This document shows positions 25,733-33,867 of a stretch of DNA of 64,000 nucleotides, piece by piece. Numbering within the stretch: position 1 is the first letter of the stretch; each line of letters starts with the position of its first letter. A program made the position numbers and the translations under genes. The notes beneath the pieces were generated by a model. That model was not told the DNA's origin, did no database searches, and worked only from the letters and a program-made list of their open reading frames with translations. The stretch is from Rhizobium binae (GTDB taxonomy: Bacteria; Pseudomonadota; Alphaproteobacteria; Rhizobiales; Rhizobiaceae): positions 434,001 through 498,000 of the forward strand of contig NZ_CP071606.1 of assembly GCF_017357225.1 (NCBI RefSeq), given 5' to 3'.

Positions 25733-26935
25733 TCAGCGCATGTCCTTGCAGAACTGCGCGATCCGCGCGCAGCCTTCGCCGAGTTTTTCCAGGCTGGTGG
25801 CGTAGGAAATGCGGAAGAAGGGGCTCATCCCGTAAGCCGCGCCTTGCACAGTCGCGACATGATGCTCTTCTACGAGCGCCATGACGAAATCGACGTCGGT
25901 CTCGATCTTGCGCCCGCCCTTGCTGGCCTTGCCGATCAGCCCCGATATGTTGGGATAGATATAGAAGGCGCCCTCGGGCCGATGGCAGCGAAGTCCTTCC
26001 ACTTGGGATAATTTATCGAGGACGAAGTCGCGTCGCGTCTTATAGATCGCGGCACGCTCTTTCAGCAGGTCCTGCGACCCGTCGAGCGCTGCGGTCGCCG
26101 CGGCCTGGGTGAGCGTCGCGATGCCGCCGCCATTCTGTCCGTTGACGTTGCTGATGGCCGAGATCAGGTCCTTCGGCCCGGCGCAGAATCCGAGGCGCCA
26201 GCCTGTCATCGCGTAGGCTTTGGAGACGCCGTTCATCGTCAGGACGCGGTCGTATAGTCTGGGTTCGACTTCCGCGATCGTGCAGAATTGAAAATCGTCG
26301 TAGACCAGATGTTCGTAAATATCGTCGGTCATGATCCAGACGTTTGGATGGCGCAGCATGACTTCGGCGATGGCTGCCATCTCCGCCCGGGAGCAGGCTG
26401 CACCGGTCGGATTGTTCGGGAAATTCAGGAAGAGCCATTTGGTGCGCGGCGTGATCGCCGCTTCCAGATCCTCCGGGTGCAGTTTGAAGCCAGTCTGCTC
26501 GTGGCAGGGGACCGCGACGGGCACGCCGCCGGCGAATTTGACAATATCGGCATAGCTGACCCAGGAGGGTGTGGGAATGACGACCTCGTCACCCGGATTG
26601 CAGGTTGCCAGCATCGCATTGAAGATCACCTGCTTGCCGCCGCCCGAGACGACGATCTGGCTGGCATCATAGTCGAGATTGTTATCGCGCTTGAACTTCC
26701 GGATGATCGCGGCCTTCAGCGCCGGCGTGCCGTCCATCGGCGGATATTTCGTATCACCCGCGAGCGCCGCCGCGTGCGCCGCTTCGATCGCGTGTGCCGG
26801 CGTAGGGAAATCCGGCTCGCCGGAGGAGAGGCTGACGACCTTGATCCCCTTGGCGGCCAGTTCTCGGGCGCGCTGAGTCATGGCGGCGGATGCGGATATC
26901 GAGACGTTTTTCAGGCGGTCGGCGATGACGGACAT
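25733..26935 (-). CDS. Class I/II pyridoxal-phosphate aminotransferase (aspartate/aromatic type)
   Basis: 400 residues. The PLP-binding lysine is in NGVSKAYAMTGWRLGF, the aspartate in TDDIYEHL and the asparagine in FPNNPTGAACS. ALKAAIIRKFKRDN and GGGKQVIFNAML mark the N-terminal half. It is the distal gene of the minus-strand pxp/acc operon, 60 bases after pxpA. It would convert an amino acid such as aspartate or glutamate to its keto acid in the cytoplasm; combined with 5-oxoprolinase genes, glutamate transamination is plausible. Confidence 0.9.
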   Translation of the reverse strand: MSVIADRLKNVSISASAAMTQRARELAAKGIKVVSLSSGEPDFPTPAHAIEAAHAAALAGDTKYPPMDGTPALKAAIIRKFKRDNNLDYDASQIVVSGGGKQVIFNAMLATCNPGDEVVIPTPSWVSYADIVKFAGGVPVAVPCHEQTGFKLHPEDLEAAITPRTKWLFLNFPNNPTGAACSRAEMAAIAEVMLRHPNVWIMTDDIYEHLVYDDFQFCTIAEVEPRLYDRVLTMNGVSKAYAMTGWRLGFCAGPKDLISAISNVNGQNGGGIATLTQAAATAALDGSQDLLKERAAIYKTRRDFVLDKLSQVEGLRCHRPEGAFYIYPNISGLIGKASKGGRKIETDVDFVMALVEEHHVATVQGAAYGMSPFFRISYATSLEKLGEGCARIAQFCKDMR

Positions 26936-26995
26936 CGGGATGGTCCTTCGAGGAGAGATTGGAGGAAAGACCGCCGGCAGGCGATCGGGATTGCC

Positions 26996-27763
26996 TTATT
27001 CGGCGAGTTCGGCGGCCGGTACGAGGGTGGCGCCGGTGGCTTCGATCTCGCCGCGCACGATGCCGGCAAGCTCGAGGGCGCCGGGCGTATCGCTGTGGAC
27101 GAGAATGGAGCGCGCCGGCATGGCGATCACGGCGCCGTCGATGGTTTCGACGCTTGCGTCGAGGAGGAATTTTCGCACACGGGCGCGCACGGCGGCTTCG
27201 TCCTTGACGAGGGCGCCGGCAAGCCCGCGGGCGACAAGTCTACCCTCGGCGTCATAGGCCCGGTCGGCAAGGAAAAGCGCCAGCGTCTTCAGCCGCGCGC
27301 GCCTGGCCGCGCGCTCGATCTCGCTGCCTGAGGTGACGAAGACGACGAGATTGGCGTCGACGGTGGCAATCGCATCCATCATCAGGTCGGCAAGGACAGG
27401 GTCGCGGTTGACCATATTGCCCATGGCCGCATGAAAGCTGATATGAGAGACGGTGACGCGCTCGGCTCTGGCGATCGCCATCAGCGCGCCGAGCTGGTAG
27501 AGCATCTGCTGGCGAAGCTCGTCCGCCTGGAAAGGTATTTCGCGCCGGCCGAAGCCTAGACGGTCGGGCAGCCCGGGATGGGCGCCGATGCCGACGCCAT
27601 TCTGCTTTGCCACCCGCACCATACGCCCCATCGTATCGGGGTCGCCGCCGTGGAAGCCGCAGGCGATATTGGCCGAGGAGACGATTTTCATCATCGCTTC
27701 GTCGTCGCATAGCCGGTAGGGACCAAATCCTTCGCCCATGTCGGAATTCAGATCGATCTTCAT
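26996..27763 (-). CDS. pxpA: 5-oxoprolinase subunit A (LamB/YcsF family)
   Basis: 255 residues. Starts MKIDLNSDMGEGFGPYRLCDDEAMMKIVSSANIACGFHGGDP, the near-invariant YcsF/PxpA N-terminus with metal-coordinating His and Asp. GIGAHPGLPDRLGFGRREI is the second signature. PxpA is the subunit that cleaves the activated lactam of 5-oxo-proline to glutamate in the PxpABC enzyme of bacteria. The gene starts 20 bases after pxpC. Confidence 0.93.
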   Translation of the reverse strand: MKIDLNSDMGEGFGPYRLCDDEAMMKIVSSANIACGFHGGDPDTMGRMVRVAKQNGVGIGAHPGLPDRLGFGRREIPFQADELRQQMLYQLGALMAIARAERVTVSHISFHAAMGNMVNRDPVLADLMMDAIATVDANLVVFVTSGSEIERAARRARLKTLALFLADRAYDAEGRLVARGLAGALVKDEAAVRARVRKFLLDASVETIDGAVIAMPARSILVHSDTPGALELAGIVRGEIEATGATLVPAAELAE

Positions 27764-27783
27764 GAGTTCCTCCTTTCGCTCGT

Positions 27784-28779
27784 TCAGACCATCGCCCTCA
27801 GGGCGCGTTTGACCATCCTAGATGTCAGCCTGACATCCTCGACATAGCGGGCGACGGCCTGTTCGACCGCGCGCGCTTCCGCATGCGTCGACCGGACGAA
27901 TTTCAGGCGGGCGCCGATGCGGGCCTGCCCGAGCCGCCAAAGGTCGCATTCGATCACGCCGGCGACCTTCGGATAACCGCCGGCGGTGTTCGCTTCGCTC
28001 ATCTGCACGATCGGTTCGCCGCCGGGCGGAACCTGAATGACGCCGGGCACGACGCCGTGAGAGCGCATCTCGACGGCGACGGTCGGCGTGATCGGTTCGC
28101 CGGACAGACGGTAGCCCGTGCGGTCGCTGCGCGAGGAAATCCGCCAGGTCTGGCTCCAGAAGGCTTCGCCGTCTCCGGCAAAGAGACCATGCTCGCCGGC
28201 AGGCAGGGCGCGGATCGTCAATACACCGTCGACCGGCGCCGGGAAGACGTCGCGCAGTGCCACGGCCGGCTCGACGGCGGCGAGGCCGGAGGCCGGCAGC
28301 ATGGCAATCTCCAAGTCCTCGCCGACCGCGATCCGATCGCCCTTCGCCAGCGGCCGGCCGGCGTTGCCGCCGAAGCCGCCGCGCAGCGACGTGCTGCGCG
28401 ACCCCATGACAACTGGAATGTCCAGCCCGCCGCCGACCGAAATATAGGCGCGCGCCAGCCGCGGGGGCTGCTGCAGCTGGAGAAGCTGTCCGGGCTCTGC
28501 CGCGTAGGCGCACCAGGGAATGAGTGCCGATCCGTCGAGGTAAGGATGGCCGTCGGCACCGGTCACGGCAAAGACGGTGCGCCGCTCGAAGCGCAGGCTG
28601 AACGGGAAGGTCTGGACCTCGATCACCGCCGCATTTTCGTCATTGCCGACGAGAATATTGCCGATCCTGACCGCAAGCGGATCCATCGCGCCGCTCGCCG
28701 ACACGCCGATGTCGCGATAGCCGGGGCGTCCCAGATCCTGCACCGTGTTGAAGGGCCCGGTTTCCAAAATCTCGATCAT
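27784..28779 (-). CDS. pxpC: 5-oxoprolinase subunit C, biotin-dependent carboxyltransferase-like (KipA family)
   Basis: 331 residues, KipA/urea amidolyase C-terminal-like fold: LETGPFNTVQDLGRPGYRDIGVSASGAMDPLAVRIGN at the start is the family hallmark, followed by NENAAVIEV and later VQMSEANTAGGYPKVAGVI. It overlaps pxpB by four bases. In the PxpABC complex B and C activate 5-oxoproline by ATP-dependent phosphorylation or carboxyl transfer chemistry; the neighbouring biotin carboxylase genes make the biotin link of this fold noteworthy. Confidence 0.92.
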   Translation of the reverse strand: MIEILETGPFNTVQDLGRPGYRDIGVSASGAMDPLAVRIGNILVGNDENAAVIEVQTFPFSLRFERRTVFAVTGADGHPYLDGSALIPWCAYAAEPGQLLQLQQPPRLARAYISVGGGLDIPVVMGSRSTSLRGGFGGNAGRPLAKGDRIAVGEDLEIAMLPASGLAAVEPAVALRDVFPAPVDGVLTIRALPAGEHGLFAGDGEAFWSQTWRISSRSDRTGYRLSGEPITPTVAVEMRSHGVVPGVIQVPPGGEPIVQMSEANTAGGYPKVAGVIECDLWRLGQARIGARLKFVRSTHAEARAVEQAVARYVEDVRLTSRMVKRALRAMV

Positions 28780-29483
28780 AGCTCGATCCTTGCCGGCAGG
28801 AATCGCACCGTATCGCCTGGCGCCATCATGGCGGGGGTGGGCGCGGTCGGGTCGAACATCTCGAGCGTCGCGAAGCCGATGGAATTCCAGCCATTGGGGC
28901 CGGTCAGCATGGCGACGCCGGTCTGCATGCCGCCGATCGTCACGCAGCCCTTCGGCATCTTCAGCGACGGCACGGTCTTGCGCGGCATGTAGATGCGCGG
29001 ATCGAGGCCATGCAGGTAGCCGAAACCCGGCGCGCTGCCCAAGGCGAAGACCCGATAGGTCGCCTCATGATGGATGCGGACGACATCGCGGTCGCTCAAG
29101 CCCGAGAGATCGCAAAGGGCCGGAAGATCGGTCGCATGTTCGCCGCCGTAATGGACAGGAATTTCGATGGTCTTGCCGATGAGATCGATGCTCTGCGCAT
29201 GCTCCCATGCCTCCAGCAGCCGTGCGACCACCGCATCGGGATCCTCGGGCGTCTCCTTGAAGATCACCAGCAGGTTGGTCATCCCGGGAATATTTTCGGC
29301 AAGATCCGCCCAGCCTCTCACCGTTTGAGACAGGGCCCAGATCCGCCGTTGCGCGATGAGATCGAAATCGCCCGGGGCCTCGAGCAGGAAGGATCTGGCC
29401 CCGATCGAGGAAACCCGCGCCCGGCTTTGAGTGGCCGGAACGATTTCGCGTTGCGAGGCATGTGTGTTCGTCGTGACGATCAT
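28776..29483 (-). CDS. pxpB: 5-oxoprolinase subunit B (KipI family)
   Basis: 235 residues, CT_C_D/AHS1 domain. IPVHYGGEHATDLPALC is the KipI/PxpB signature and FALGSAPGFGYLHGLDPRIYMPRK follows. A DNVTGP-like part reads LTGPNGWNSIG. The first 25 residues are variable and the start could be a little downstream. It overlaps the carrier-like gene and pxpC by four bases. Confidence 0.92.
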   Translation of the reverse strand: MIVTTNTHASQREIVPATQSRARVSSIGARSFLLEAPGDFDLIAQRRIWALSQTVRGWADLAENIPGMTNLLVIFKETPEDPDAVVARLLEAWEHAQSIDLIGKTIEIPVHYGGEHATDLPALCDLSGLSDRDVVRIHHEATYRVFALGSAPGFGYLHGLDPRIYMPRKTVPSLKMPKGCVTIGGMQTGVAMLTGPNGWNSIGFATLEMFDPTAPTPAMMAPGDTVRFLPARIEL

Positions 29484-29905
29484 GATGGCAGCTCGATTTC
29501 GAACAGAGGGTCACCGAAGCCGACCAGGGCGTCAGGTTCGGCGAGCAGCCTGGTCAAGACCCCGGAATGGCGGGCGCGAAGGGGAAGCAGCACATGGCCT
29601 ACCCTTATGAAGCCGAGGAGATCGACAGCGGATACGGAGCGCGGCAAAGTTTGGGGCGTGACGGCGGCGGCCGGATGTTCGGCGCAGAAATGCCCCGCCA
29701 GCGGCGCCTTCACAACGACAGGTGCGGAACCCGAGGGGCGGGGTGGGGCTAGCTGCGTGCTGATGCAAGCGCCGCCCTCCCCTGAAACGTCAATGCGAAT
29801 CTGCCCGTCCGGCCGCGAGATTTCGAGGCCCTTCACGCCGGCGGCCGTCAGCGCGTCGGTGAGGAATGCAATGGTTGCGGGATCGCTGAAGTCAATGGCG
29901 CTCAT
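29480..29905 (-). CDS. Biotin-carrier-like protein lacking the biotin lysine
   Basis: 141 residues. The C-terminal part has a biotinyl/lipoyl-type barrel: PVVVKAPLAGHFC corresponds to the usual KAPLPGTF start and PDALVGFGDPLFEIE to the final strand. The position of the biotinyl hairpin EAMKLMN is replaced by RVGHVLLPLR, so the accepting lysine is absent (His lies at the corresponding place in the simplest alignment). The N-terminal part is short and unlike a typical AccB linker. It overlaps accC and pxpB by four bases, so it is translated with them. It may be a structural or inactive carrier; function unknown. Confidence 0.75.
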   Translation of the reverse strand: MSAIDFSDPATIAFLTDALTAAGVKGLEISRPDGQIRIDVSGEGGACISTQLAPPRPSGSAPVVVKAPLAGHFCAEHPAAAVTPQTLPRSVSAVDLLGFIRVGHVLLPLRARHSGVLTRLLAEPDALVGFGDPLFEIELPS

Positions 29906-31296
29906 GCGGCCGGTCTCCGCAGCTTCAGCCAGTTCTCAAGATAGTGGATATCGGTCTCACCGCGCGCGAAGGCGTGGTCCTCGAACAGGGCGCGCAGGAA
30001 GGCGATATTGGTGGCGATGCCCTCGATCTCGGTAGCGGCAAGCACCTCGCACATTCTGGCCATCGCTTTCGCCCGCGTCGGCGCGTGGACGATCAGCTTG
30101 GCGATCAGAGAGTCGTAATAGGGGGAGACTCTGTAGCCGGAATGAATATGCGTATCGACCCGGATGCCCGGCCCCTGCGGCAAAGCGAGACGGGTGACGA
30201 CACCGGCCGAGGGCAGGAAAGTGTCGGGATCCTCGGCGTTGATGCGGCATTCGAATGAGTGGCCCTTGCAGGTGACATCGCCCTGGGCGAATTCCAGAAC
30301 CTCGCCTTGGGCCGCCCTTATCTGCGCCTGGACGATATCGATCCCGCTCGTCAGTTCGGTGACGGGATGTTCGACCTGAAGCCGCGTGTTCATCTCGATG
30401 AAATAGAAAGCGCCGTCCTCATAGAGGAATTCGAAGGTGCCGACGCCGCGGTAGCCGATCTGGCGGCAGGCCTGCACGCAAGCCATGCCGACCGGCTGGA
30501 TGATGTCGGGTGCGATCCCGGGCGCCGGCGCCTCTTCCACCACTTTCTGATGGCGGCGCTGCATCGAGCAATCCCGGTGTCCCAGCCACACGGTATTGCC
30601 GTGATCGTCGCAAACGACCTGGATCTCGATATGGCGCGGATGCTCCAGGAATTTCTCCATGTAGAGGGCGGGCGAGCCGAAGGCCTTGCGCGCCTCTTCC
30701 CGGGTCAGCGCGATCGCTTCATGCAGCTGATGGGCTTTCGGGACGACGCGCATGCCGCGCCCGCCGCCGCCACCGGACGCCTTGACGATGACGGGATAGC
30801 CGATCTCCAGCGCGATGCGCTCGATTGTGGCCGGGTCGTCGGGCAGCGCGCTGTCAGGGCCGGGAACGCAGGGAACACCAGCCGCCATCATCGCCCGCTT
30901 CGCCGCGATCTTGTCGCCCATGGTCGCGATCGACGAAGCGGTCGGACCGATGAAAGTCAGCCCGGCCTTTTCGACGGCCTCGGCGAATGCGGCGTTCTCC
31001 GACAGAAAACCGTAACCGGGATGGATGGCGCCCGCGCCGGTCAGGCGTGCGGCGAGAAGGATGGCATCCTGATTGAGATAGCTCCTGCCCGCAGCCGACG
31101 GGCCGATGCAGAGAAAATGGTCTGCGGTCTTGATATAAGGCGCTTGCCTGTCCGCTTCGGAGCAGATGGCGACCGTCTTCAGGCCGAGTTCGCGGCAGGC
31201 GCGCTGAACCCGGGCGGCGATCTCGCCGCGATTGGCGATGAGGACCGTATCGAAACGGCGCCCTGAAGCAGCGGATTGTTCCGAGGTTTTCGGCAT
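29902..31296 (-). CDS. accC: Biotin carboxylase subunit (AccC family)
   Basis: 464 residues. RFDTVLIANRGEIAARVQRACRELG starts the ATP-grasp enzyme; GSGGGGRGMRVV is the glycine-rich ATP loop; QRRHQKVVEEAPAP and FYFIEMNTRLQVEHPVTE contain the catalytic lysine/arginine and Glu residues of biotin carboxylases. It catalyses ATP-dependent carboxylation of biotin on a carrier protein. This copy is in the pxp operon, next to its own carrier gene, so it probably serves a pathway other than fatty acid synthesis. Names accB/accC are by family and not a claim of fatty acid function. Confidence 0.93.
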   Translation of the reverse strand: MPKTSEQSAASGRRFDTVLIANRGEIAARVQRACRELGLKTVAICSEADRQAPYIKTADHFLCIGPSAAGRSYLNQDAILLAARLTGAGAIHPGYGFLSENAAFAEAVEKAGLTFIGPTASSIATMGDKIAAKRAMMAAGVPCVPGPDSALPDDPATIERIALEIGYPVIVKASGGGGGRGMRVVPKAHQLHEAIALTREEARKAFGSPALYMEKFLEHPRHIEIQVVCDDHGNTVWLGHRDCSMQRRHQKVVEEAPAPGIAPDIIQPVGMACVQACRQIGYRGVGTFEFLYEDGAFYFIEMNTRLQVEHPVTELTSGIDIVQAQIRAAQGEVLEFAQGDVTCKGHSFECRINAEDPDTFLPSAGVVTRLALPQGPGIRVDTHIHSGYRVSPYYDSLIAKLIVHAPTRAKAMARMCEVLAATEIEGIATNIAFLRALFEDHAFARGETDIHYLENWLKLRRPAA

Positions 31297-31727
31297 CAGA
31301 CGATCTCCGCCAGCAGGTCGCCGGTTTCGACCTCGCCATTGTCGATATCGGTGAGATGCGTGATGCGCCCGGACCGCGGCGCGGCGATCGTGTTGAAGAC
31401 CTTCATCGCCTCGATAATGAAAAGGGTCTGCCCCTCCTCCACCGCGTCGCCGATCGCCACGAATGGCGGCTCGCCGGGCGCCGGCGCCCGATGAAGGACG
31501 CCAAAGACGGGCGCCTTCACCGCATGGGAGGTTTTCTCGACGCTCGAAGACGCATCGGAGATCAGGCTTGTCGTCGATCCGGGCTCTTTCGAGGGTTCGG
31601 CGACAGCGGTCTCTCGCGGCGACGCGCGGAAAATCCGAACCGTCACATCCTTTTCCGTCACGGTCAGCTCGGTAATGTTCGATCGTCCGACAAAGTCGAT
31701 CAGCGTCTTGATCTTCGAGAGGTCCAT
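31296..31727 (-). CDS. accB: Biotin carboxyl carrier protein
   Basis: 143 residues when started at MDLSKIKTLIDFVG (31727), the homologous start of AccB; an in-frame ATG at 31793 would add 22 residues and neither start has a strong ribosome site. The C-terminal biotinyl domain (about 65-143) has the biotin lysine in IIEAMKVFNTI. A Ser/Pro/Ala-rich linker lies between the short N-terminal region and the domain. The stop overlaps the biotin carboxylase start by one base. It is the first gene of the pxp/acc operon. Confidence 0.9.
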   Translation of the reverse strand: MDLSKIKTLIDFVGRSNITELTVTEKDVTVRIFRASPRETAVAEPSKEPGSTTSLISDASSSVEKTSHAVKAPVFGVLHRAPAPGEPPFVAIGDAVEEGQTLFIIEAMKVFNTIAAPRSGRITHLTDIDNGEVETGDLLAEIV

Positions 31728-31921
31728 GTGCGTGCTCGGAATTTCAATTTCCGCCGGGCAGAGCTGAAGGTTCGGATCGCCCGGCGTCGTCATTTTCGTA
31801 GCACGACGCGCCGACTAATGGGGTCAGACGAAGTTTTGATGGAGTGCAGTCAGCGCCTTGTCGGCCCTATCCGCGGGCGCCCGCGAAGTCGCCAACCGAC
31901 AGGCGTGGTCCCTCGAAATCC

Positions 31922-32215
31922 CTATTGGAATCCTGTTTCCTTCTGATGCGGTACGGCGAGGATCGTCAAGAAGTCGCCATCCACGCGATAGCGCGCGCCG
32001 TATCCGCTCTCTCCGAAATCGATGAACCATTCCCGGTATTGCTCGGGCAGATCTTCGACGAAGCGTCCTATATGGGGATGCGCGCCGAGGAGGTTGACGC
32101 CTTTGAGAATGCTTTCGCCTGCCCGCTTTGCGACCGACGGGTTTTTCGGCCGCAGGAACTCCCGGAGCCGCTCGAGGTCGCGGATGGCGGCCGGGGAGAA
32201 GATTACTTGTGGCAT
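31922..32215 (-). CDS. ParE/RelE-type toxin
   Basis: 97 residues. PQVIFSPAAIRDLERLREFLRPKNPSVAKRAGESILKGVNLLGAHPHIGRFVEDLP and the late YRVDGDFLTILAVPHQKE are typical of the RelE/ParE plasmid-stabilisation toxin fold, which poisons gyrase or the ribosome. The ATG lies inside the end of the antitoxin gene (overlap by 13 bases in the original frame). Whether it is active here is uncertain because its antitoxin is frameshifted. Confidence 0.85.
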   Translation of the reverse strand: MPQVIFSPAAIRDLERLREFLRPKNPSVAKRAGESILKGVNLLGAHPHIGRFVEDLPEQYREWFIDFGESGYGARYRVDGDFLTILAVPHQKETGFQ

Positions 32216-32480
32216 TCGGATGCGGACAACTCGTCGTCAGTTCCCACGTCGAAAGCCATTTTTCGACCTCGACGCCGGTGACATGCAGTCCCGTCGCTTC
32301 AAATTCATTCCAGGCGTCGAGCGTCTCCTGCCGCAGCGCCTCCCGCTTCTCCTCGCGCTCGACATATTGCGCGATGGCTTCACGCATGATCCAGTGGGAC
32401 GAACGGCGGCGCGCCTCGGCCAATTGTTGGACGCGGCCCTTAAGCTCGTCATCGAGCTTGAGCGAGGTCGGCGATGCCAT
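32203..32480 (-). pseudogene. Ribbon-helix-helix antitoxin with a frameshift
   Basis: The first 78 codons are a normal CopG/RHH antitoxin: MASPTSLKLDDELKGRVQQLAEARRRSSHWIMREAIAQYVEREEKRE, ending VEVEKWLSTW. A single missing base in the C run at 32243-32245 then shifts the frame. Adding one base restores the expected short tail GTDDELSASECHK and a TAA stop at 32203 that overlaps the toxin start. As sequenced, translation does not stop there but continues through the toxin gene in another frame to 31824 (218 residues in all). It could be a real mutation or a sequence error. Confidence 0.8.
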
Positions 32481-32489
32481 GAGGCCCCC

Positions 32490-32516
32490 TTAGCGAAAGG
32501 TAATACCTGACGCTAA
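32490..32516. promoter_or_regulatory. Nested palindrome upstream of antitoxin gene
   Basis: Outer arms TTAGCG / CGCTAA and inner arms AGGTA / TACCT share one centre in a 27-bp dyad, ten bases upstream of the antitoxin ATG. Position over the promoter suits autorepression by the antitoxin-toxin complex. Confidence 0.55.
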
Positions 32517-32574
32517 TTTTGGCTTGCTCGCGGTATTTGTCCATGAATGAATTGAATGAGGCGGTTCCGTAGCG

Positions 32575-33645
32575 TCAGCCCTTCGGAGATGCGATGCTCT
32601 CCCGCAGGATAAGCCTGCTGCGGATGATGGTACGCATCGCCACCGCATTCTCAGTTTGCCGGACAGCGTCGAGCAGGAGTCCCACGGCAGCGCGCCCCAT
32701 CTCTTCCACCGGCTGCTCGATCGTCGAGAGCGGCGGCGAGCAGAATTCGCAGACAGGAGAACCGTCGAAGGAGACGATGGAGATGTCACCGGGAACGCTC
32801 AAGCCGGCGCGCTGAATGCGGCTCATGAATGAGATCGCCATGTCGTCGCTCGTTGCGATGACGGCTGTCGGCCTGGCGGCGAGTTTCATGAAATCATCGA
32901 CCGCGCGAATGCCGATCTCGAAGCCATGCTGGTATTCAAGTTCGCCGCCGGATCTCGACACGGCTTCTTCCGAAAGCCCTCCCGCCCGCAATGCCTCGAG
33001 GACGCCGCCATAACGCTCGACATCGTGATAGTTGCCTGTGGGGCCGGCGATATAGAGGAAGCGCCGATGACCCGAACGGATCAATTCCGTCGTTGCTTCC
33101 CGTATCGCCTCCCGGTCGTTGGTCACAACGCTCGGCAGTCCTGCATCGCTCATGTCGAATAGCATTGAGACGATCGGCAGCCCAGAATCCGCGGGCGAAC
33201 GCCCGTCGATCTCGGGAAGTTTCGATGAGAAGATGATGGCTCCCCGGACCGTTCCGCCGAAGGCAAGATCGAGGATGTGCCGTTCGGAAACCTCCTCGCG
33301 ATCAAGATTGGCGATCATCAAATTATACCCCTGTTGGATCAGGGACTTGTTGATGCTCTGCAGGACCTGCGGAATGATCTGCGAGGCGCCATAATAGGGC
33401 GATCCCGGCAGGATGATCATGATCGTATTGGATTTGCCGACCCTGAGGCCGCGCGCCATCGCATTGGGCGTATAGCCGAGCTGCTTGGCCGCCGCATTGA
33501 TCCTGGCACGCGTCTTCTCGTTGACCCGTCCGGGATTGGCGAGCGCCCGGCTGACCGTCGATATCGCCACGCCGGCGAGCCGCGCCACATCGGCCATCAA
33601 CGCCCCCGACTGCTCCTCTCCAGCCACGTCCTTGTTTTTATTCAC
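32575..33645 (-). CDS. LacI-family transcriptional regulator
   Basis: 356 residues. The DNA-binding domain reads ALMADVARLAGVAISTVSRALANPGRVNEKTRARINAAAKQLGYTPN, and the periplasmic-binding-protein-like effector domain follows (SNTIMIILPGSPYYGASQIIPQVLQSI). It is divergent from the sugar catabolic operon and two LacI-type palindromes lie in the 222-bp intergenic region, so it is the likely repressor of the operon. Confidence 0.93.
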   Translation of the reverse strand: MNKNKDVAGEEQSGALMADVARLAGVAISTVSRALANPGRVNEKTRARINAAAKQLGYTPNAMARGLRVGKSNTIMIILPGSPYYGASQIIPQVLQSINKSLIQQGYNLMIANLDREEVSERHILDLAFGGTVRGAIIFSSKLPEIDGRSPADSGLPIVSMLFDMSDAGLPSVVTNDREAIREATTELIRSGHRRFLYIAGPTGNYHDVERYGGVLEALRAGGLSEEAVSRSGGELEYQHGFEIGIRAVDDFMKLAARPTAVIATSDDMAISFMSRIQRAGLSVPGDISIVSFDGSPVCEFCSPPLSTIEQPVEEMGRAAVGLLLDAVRQTENAVAMRTIIRSRLILRESIASPKG

Positions 33646-33704
33646 TTTTAATTCGTCCCCCCGGATGCTTCGATATGCAACTTTAAGGCAGGCGGCGGTT
33701 TATA

Positions 33705-33716
33705 GCAAACGTTTGC
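33705..33716. promoter_or_regulatory. LacI-type operator 1
   Basis: GCAAACGTTTGC, a perfect 12-bp palindrome centred on CG, the typical LacI/GalR recognition form, about 60 bp upstream of the regulator start. Confidence 0.75.
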
Positions 33717-33760
33717 CAAAAAACGCTTGCTTAAAAAGCCAGCTTGACTATCATTTAGCC

Positions 33761-33778
33761 ATGGCAAACGATTGCCAT
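33761..33778. promoter_or_regulatory. LacI-type operator 2
   Basis: Arms ATGGCAA and TTGCCAT are separated by four bases including the central CG. It lies 90 bp upstream of the isomerase start. Operators 1 and 2 are about 59 bp apart centre to centre, which could allow looping or separate control of the divergent promoters. Confidence 0.7.
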
Positions 33779-33867
33779 TACTTAATGCGTTGAAATCCAT
33801 GATTTATTGAATGCGGAACTGCGGTTCCGCACGCAGATATGTCATGCCTTGAGAAAATGGGATAGAT

